Assembly (NCBI GenBank): GCA_964615375.1
Contig: CAZTOW010000010.1
Location: 174,392-238,391, forward strand
Direction: 5' to 3'
Source of the DNA: CAZKWG01 sp964615375
GTDB lineage: Bacteria > Myxococcota_A > UBA796 > CAZKWG01
DNA: 64,000 nt
In this document: piece after piece, positions 61,020 through 64,000 of the stretch
Position numbering within the stretch: the stretch's first letter is position 1
Layout: each line of letters starts with the position of its first letter
Notes under the pieces: generated by a model
What the model was told of the DNA's origin: nothing
The model's input: the letters and a program-made list of their open reading frames with translations, nothing else
The model's database searches: none
Position numbers and translations under genes: made by a program

Positions 61020-63731
61020 ATGCGCCCGCTCGTCCTGCTCGCCCTGCTCGCCCCGTCCTCCGCGCTGGCCGCCACGTACACGGTCGCGCAGGATGGATCG
61101 GGAGACTTCGAGACCATCTCCGAGGCCATCGACGCCGCGGAGAGCGGCGACCGCATCGAGGTCGCGGCGGGCACCTACGAGGAGCCGGTCAACTTCGACG
61201 GCAAGGACCTCGAGGTGGTGGGCGTGGACGGCTCCGCCAGCACCATCATCGAGGGCGGCGGCGTCCTGGCGGCGGTGAACTTCCTCTCGGGCGAGACCGA
61301 GGACGCGCTCTTCCAGGGCTTCACCGTCCACAACGACACCTACCGCGGGATGTTGATCTCGGAGTCCAGCCCGACCATCGTGGACGTGGTCTTCGAGGAC
61401 TTCGCGCTGGACGGCCTCAACGGCGGCGGGGTCTTCATCCGCAACAGCACGGCCAGCTTCGACTCCTGCGTGTTCCAGAACAACAGCGGCGAGAGCGGCG
61501 CCCACATCTACATGAACATGGGGAACGTGACGATCACGAACTCTACGTTCACCAACGGCGTCGCGGCGAACCAGGGCGGCGCCATCTACGTGGACTCCGG
61601 GAGTATCACGCTGGAGAGCGTCCTCCTGGAGGAGAACGAGAGCTACTCCAACGGCGGCGCGATCTCGCTGAACTCCCGCGCCTCGCTGGAGCTGGAGAGC
61701 TCCGAGCTCAACGACAACCACTCCGAGTATGGGTACGGGGCCGGCATCTACACCTGGGGCTCGAACAACGTCAACATCGAGAGCAGCACCTTCTACGGGA
61801 ACTACCCGACGGAGTACACCTCGGGCTACGGCGGCGGCGGGCTCTACATGGCTTCGGGCACGCTGAACGTCACGGACTCCAGCTTTGACGCCAACTACGC
61901 CTACTACGGCGCGGCGATGATGCTCTATGGCACCACCGCGACGCTGGAGAACACGACCTTCTCCAGCAACTACGCCTACTATGGCGGCGCGATGTACATC
62001 GGGAGCAGCAGCACGCTCTACGACAGCGGCTGCACCTACGACACGAACACGTCCTACTACTATGGCGGGGCGATCTACGCCTACTACTTCTTCGATCTGA
62101 CCTTCGACGGGACGGTCTTCAACGAGAACGCGGCCTATTACGGCTACGGCGGGGCGATCTTCTCGTCGGACTATGGCTCGATGGAGCTGAACGAGGTCGA
62201 GTTCACGACGAACTACGCCTACTACGCCGGCGGCGCGGTCTACGCCTACAACTACCAGAGCGATCTGTTCATCAACAGCTCGACGTTCACCGAGAACACG
62301 GCCACCTACAGCCACGGCGGCGCGCTCTACAGCTACTACCTCACGAACGTCAACGTCGCGGACTCGACCTTCGAGTACAACGAGGCCTACGGCTCGGGCG
62401 GCGCGCTCTACAACTACTACTACAGCGGGCTGGCCGTCACCAACTCGGACTTCACGTACAACGTCGCGACCTACACCAGCGGCGGCGCGGTCTACTTCAA
62501 CCCCTACGTGGCCGGCTACGACCTCACCTTCGTGGGCAACGACGTCAAGGGCAACGCCTCTCGCTACGAGGGCGGCGGTCTCTACATCGCCGGGGGCACC
62601 AGCCACACCATCCAGGGCAACACCTTCCTGCAGAATGTGTTGGAGGACGACTCCTTCGGCGGTGGCATCATCGCCTCGGGCTACCAGGACCTCACCCTCT
62701 GGGGCAACGTGATCGCGGGGAACGAGGCCATCATCGGCGGCGGCGTCTACCTGGGCGAGGGCTACGACGAGACCGCCACGGCCTGGATTGTGAACAACGC
62801 GCTGGCCGACAACGAGGCCAACCGGCTGGGCGGCGCGCTCGCGGCCGTCTCTCAGGGCGGGATCACCCTCCAGAACAACACCATCGTCGGCAACCAGGCG
62901 GCGCAGGGCGGCGGCGGCCTCTACCTCTACGAGAGCCCCGCGGACGTGCGCAACAACATCCTGGCCCGCACCATCGACGGCGACGCCATCACCCTCAGCG
63001 GCACCGACGCGCTGGCCGTCTCCAGCGTCCAATACAACGACCTCTACGACAACCCCGCCGGCGACCTCGGCGGCGACCTCGCGACGCTCGGCATCGACGA
63101 CACCAACCTCACGACCGATCCGCGCCTCGCCGGCTACACCCTCGACGGCGAGCACGACAACGACAGCTACGCGCTCTCGCTGGCCAGCCCCTGCATCGAC
63201 GCCGGCGACCCTGAGCTCTCCGACCTCGACGGCACGCGCTCCGACATGGGCATGTACGGCGGCCCCTACGCCTTCCTGAGCGACGACGACACCGACGGCT
63301 ACTCCAGCGCCTACGACTGCGACGACTCGGACGCCACCATCTACCCTGGCGCCTCGGAGACCTGGTACGACGGCACCGACGCCGACTGCTCCGGCACCTC
63401 CGACTACGACCAGGACGGCGACGGCCACGACTCCATCTCCGGCGAGGGCGACGACTGCGACGACTCCGATCCCAGCGTCATCGAGTGCCCCACCGAGACC
63501 GGCGACACCGGCCCCACCGACACCTCCACCCCCGACACCTCCGACCCCGACACCGCCGACCCCGACACCGCCGACCCCGACTCCGAGCCCTCCGAGACCG
63601 GCTCCCCCGAGACCGGCAAGGTCGAGGGCGGCGGCGGCTGCTCCTGCACCGCCGCCCCCACCCGTCCCGCCCTCCCCGCCGCCCTCGCCCTCCTCGCCCT
63701 CGCCGCGGTCCGCCGCCGGCGAGCGGTCTGA
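61020..63731 (+). CDS. Large surface beta-helix protein with MopE-type metal-binding repeats and C-terminal sorting tail
   Basis: The 903 residues have a signal peptide ending near ALA. A pectate-lyase-like start (TYTVAQDGSGDFETISEAID) leads into a long right-handed beta-helix with GGAI-type turns and a strongly Tyr-rich section (~250-480, NYAYYGGAM). Near residues 760-820 lie MopE-type motifs (DGYSSAYDCDDSDATIYPGA, DQDGDGHDS). A Thr/Asp/Pro linker follows, then a tail with CSC, a hydrophobic stretch and RRRR, like MYXO-CTERM signals. ATG 61020 lies 68 bp after the ATPase/TPR gene. It resembles the beta-helix protein at 40552 in its N-terminal half. Confidence 0.85.
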   Translation: MRPLVLLALLAPSSALAATYTVAQDGSGDFETISEAIDAAESGDRIEVAAGTYEEPVNFDGKDLEVVGVDGSASTIIEGGGVLAAVNFLSGETEDALFQGFTVHNDTYRGMLISESSPTIVDVVFEDFALDGLNGGGVFIRNSTASFDSCVFQNNSGESGAHIYMNMGNVTITNSTFTNGVAANQGGAIYVDSGSITLESVLLEENESYSNGGAISLNSRASLELESSELNDNHSEYGYGAGIYTWGSNNVNIESSTFYGNYPTEYTSGYGGGGLYMASGTLNVTDSSFDANYAYYGAAMMLYGTTATLENTTFSSNYAYYGGAMYIGSSSTLYDSGCTYDTNTSYYYGGAIYAYYFFDLTFDGTVFNENAAYYGYGGAIFSSDYGSMELNEVEFTTNYAYYAGGAVYAYNYQSDLFINSSTFTENTATYSHGGALYSYYLTNVNVADSTFEYNEAYGSGGALYNYYYSGLAVTNSDFTYNVATYTSGGAVYFNPYVAGYDLTFVGNDVKGNASRYEGGGLYIAGGTSHTIQGNTFLQNVLEDDSFGGGIIASGYQDLTLWGNVIAGNEAIIGGGVYLGEGYDETATAWIVNNALADNEANRLGGALAAVSQGGITLQNNTIVGNQAAQGGGGLYLYESPADVRNNILARTIDGDAITLSGTDALAVSSVQYNDLYDNPAGDLGGDLATLGIDDTNLTTDPRLAGYTLDGEHDNDSYALSLASPCIDAGDPELSDLDGTRSDMGMYGGPYAFLSDDDTDGYSSAYDCDDSDATIYPGASETWYDGTDADCSGTSDYDQDGDGHDSISGEGDDCDDSDPSVIECPTETGDTGPTDTSTPDTSDPDTADPDTADPDSEPSETGSPETGKVEGGGGCSCTAAPTRPALPAALALLALAAVRRRRAV

Positions 63732-63782
63732 GCCTCCGACAGGATCCGGAGTCTGCGATCGGTCTGGGCCTCCGACAGGATC
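63724..63782. repeat. Direct repeat of 23 bp, period 36
   Basis: The same 23-bp sequence, with one mismatch, occurs at 63724-63746 and 63760-63782; its core is CCTCCGACAGGATC. The first copy overlaps the stop codon of the surface-protein gene. Confidence 0.5.
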
Positions 63783-63825
63783 GGGTCTGCACCGGCGGCT
63801 GGGCCTGAGGGTCCGGGGGACGGGA

Positions 63826-63972
63826 CCGCGAGGGGTCGAGGGGGCGGGCTCGCGACCGGGTGTTCCTCGCTGTCGCTCGGCCACCCTGCGCACTCGGGGG
63901 CTGTTACAGGATAACACGAGCCTGGCAGCCCCCTCCGTGAGCTCGCTCGCCCGCCCCCTCGACCCCTCGCGG
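63826..63972. repeat. Nested inverted repeats: 23-bp outer arms plus inner hairpins
   Basis: The outer arms 63826-63848 and 63950-63972 are perfect 23-bp inverted repeats. Inside lie GGGGGCTG (63896-63903) with CAGCCCCC (63926-63933), and within that TGTTA-CAGGA-TAACA (63902-63916). No gene is visible from 63732 to the window end. It could be a MITE-like element, a structured RNA or a terminator system. Confidence 0.55.
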
Positions 63973-64000
63973 CAGGATCTCCGGCCCTGCTACGGCTGGG

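Noticed and set aside
63548..63590. Short-period GACACC/GACCCC tandem repeat resembling a CRISPR or VNTR
   Set aside because: It encodes the Thr/Asp/Pro linker of the surface protein; there are no spacers, so it is a coding low-complexity repeat.
60360..63917. Very long minus-strand frame opposite the large surface protein
   Set aside because: Val/Gly-rich shadow of the repeat-bearing plus-strand gene; no start signal and no recognisable domain.

Overview
The window is a very GC-rich chromosomal segment with dense, overlapping genes. No rRNA, tRNA, CRISPR array or complete transposon was seen. The gene types suggest a Myxococcota-like (deltaproteobacterial-grade) bacterium: Ser/Thr kinases with WD40 tails, a CarH-type B12 photoreceptor beside a carotenoid cluster with crtC and crtD, MopE-type metal-binding repeats, a Cys-containing C-terminal sorting tail like MYXO-CTERM, and many lipoproteins. 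This assignment is inferred from gene content only.

Layout. 0-8 kb: three translationally coupled plus-strand genes (winged-helix ATPase, AAA-like/WD40 membrane protein, Ser/Thr kinase/WD40). 8-9.7 kb: an orphan contractile-injection tube/LysM protein and a VapBC-type toxin-antitoxin pair with a palindromic operator. 9.7-17 kb (minus): a seven-gene run of MoxR ATPase, secreted/membrane protein, ABC ATPase, ABC permease, DUF58, ExbB/TolQ and ExbD/TolR. 17-23 kb (plus): PhoX-like lipoprotein, a 149-bp inverted-repeat element, an AAA/PD-(D/E)XK protein and a repeat-domain lipoprotein. 23-26 kb: cobB-cobQ. 26-31 kb: a coiled-coil membrane protein, an FGE-fold lipoprotein, and a DUF4157 protein with a Cys/His/Asn-Asp site that looks like an injected effector. 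31-40 kb: a divergent carotenoid locus, crtC-crtD-MBL to the left and crtY-crtE-crtI-crtB-carH to the right, with a tandem-repeat CarH-like operator between them. 40-44 kb: a lipoprotein, a Pmp-like beta-helix protein and a collagen-like protein. 44-47.6 kb: a lower-GC island with a STAND NTPase carrying an N-terminal domain resembling EAD1. 47.6-58.3 kb (minus): a chain in which moxR, DUF58, transglutaminase, acyl-AMP ligase, acyltransferase and two alkaline-phosphatase-superfamily membrane enzymes all overlap, preceded by a lipoprotein. 58.4-64 kb: an ATPase/TPR protein, a large beta-helix surface protein and a terminal region of nested inverted repeats.

How the genes fit together. The carotenoid locus should make a monocyclic, 1'-hydroxylated carotenoid under light/B12 control. 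The two MoxR loci are envelope systems, one joined to an ABC exporter and an ExbB/D motor, the other to lipid-type chemistry.

The most unexpected signal is a dispersed 13-bp motif, CTAG-N5-CTAG, inside five unrelated genes, plus a collapsed CTAGCTAG form in a sixth. In every case the first CTAG is read as the rare Leu codon CTA in the same frame. By eye, 12 of about 15 CTAG tetramers in the window lie in these six pairs.
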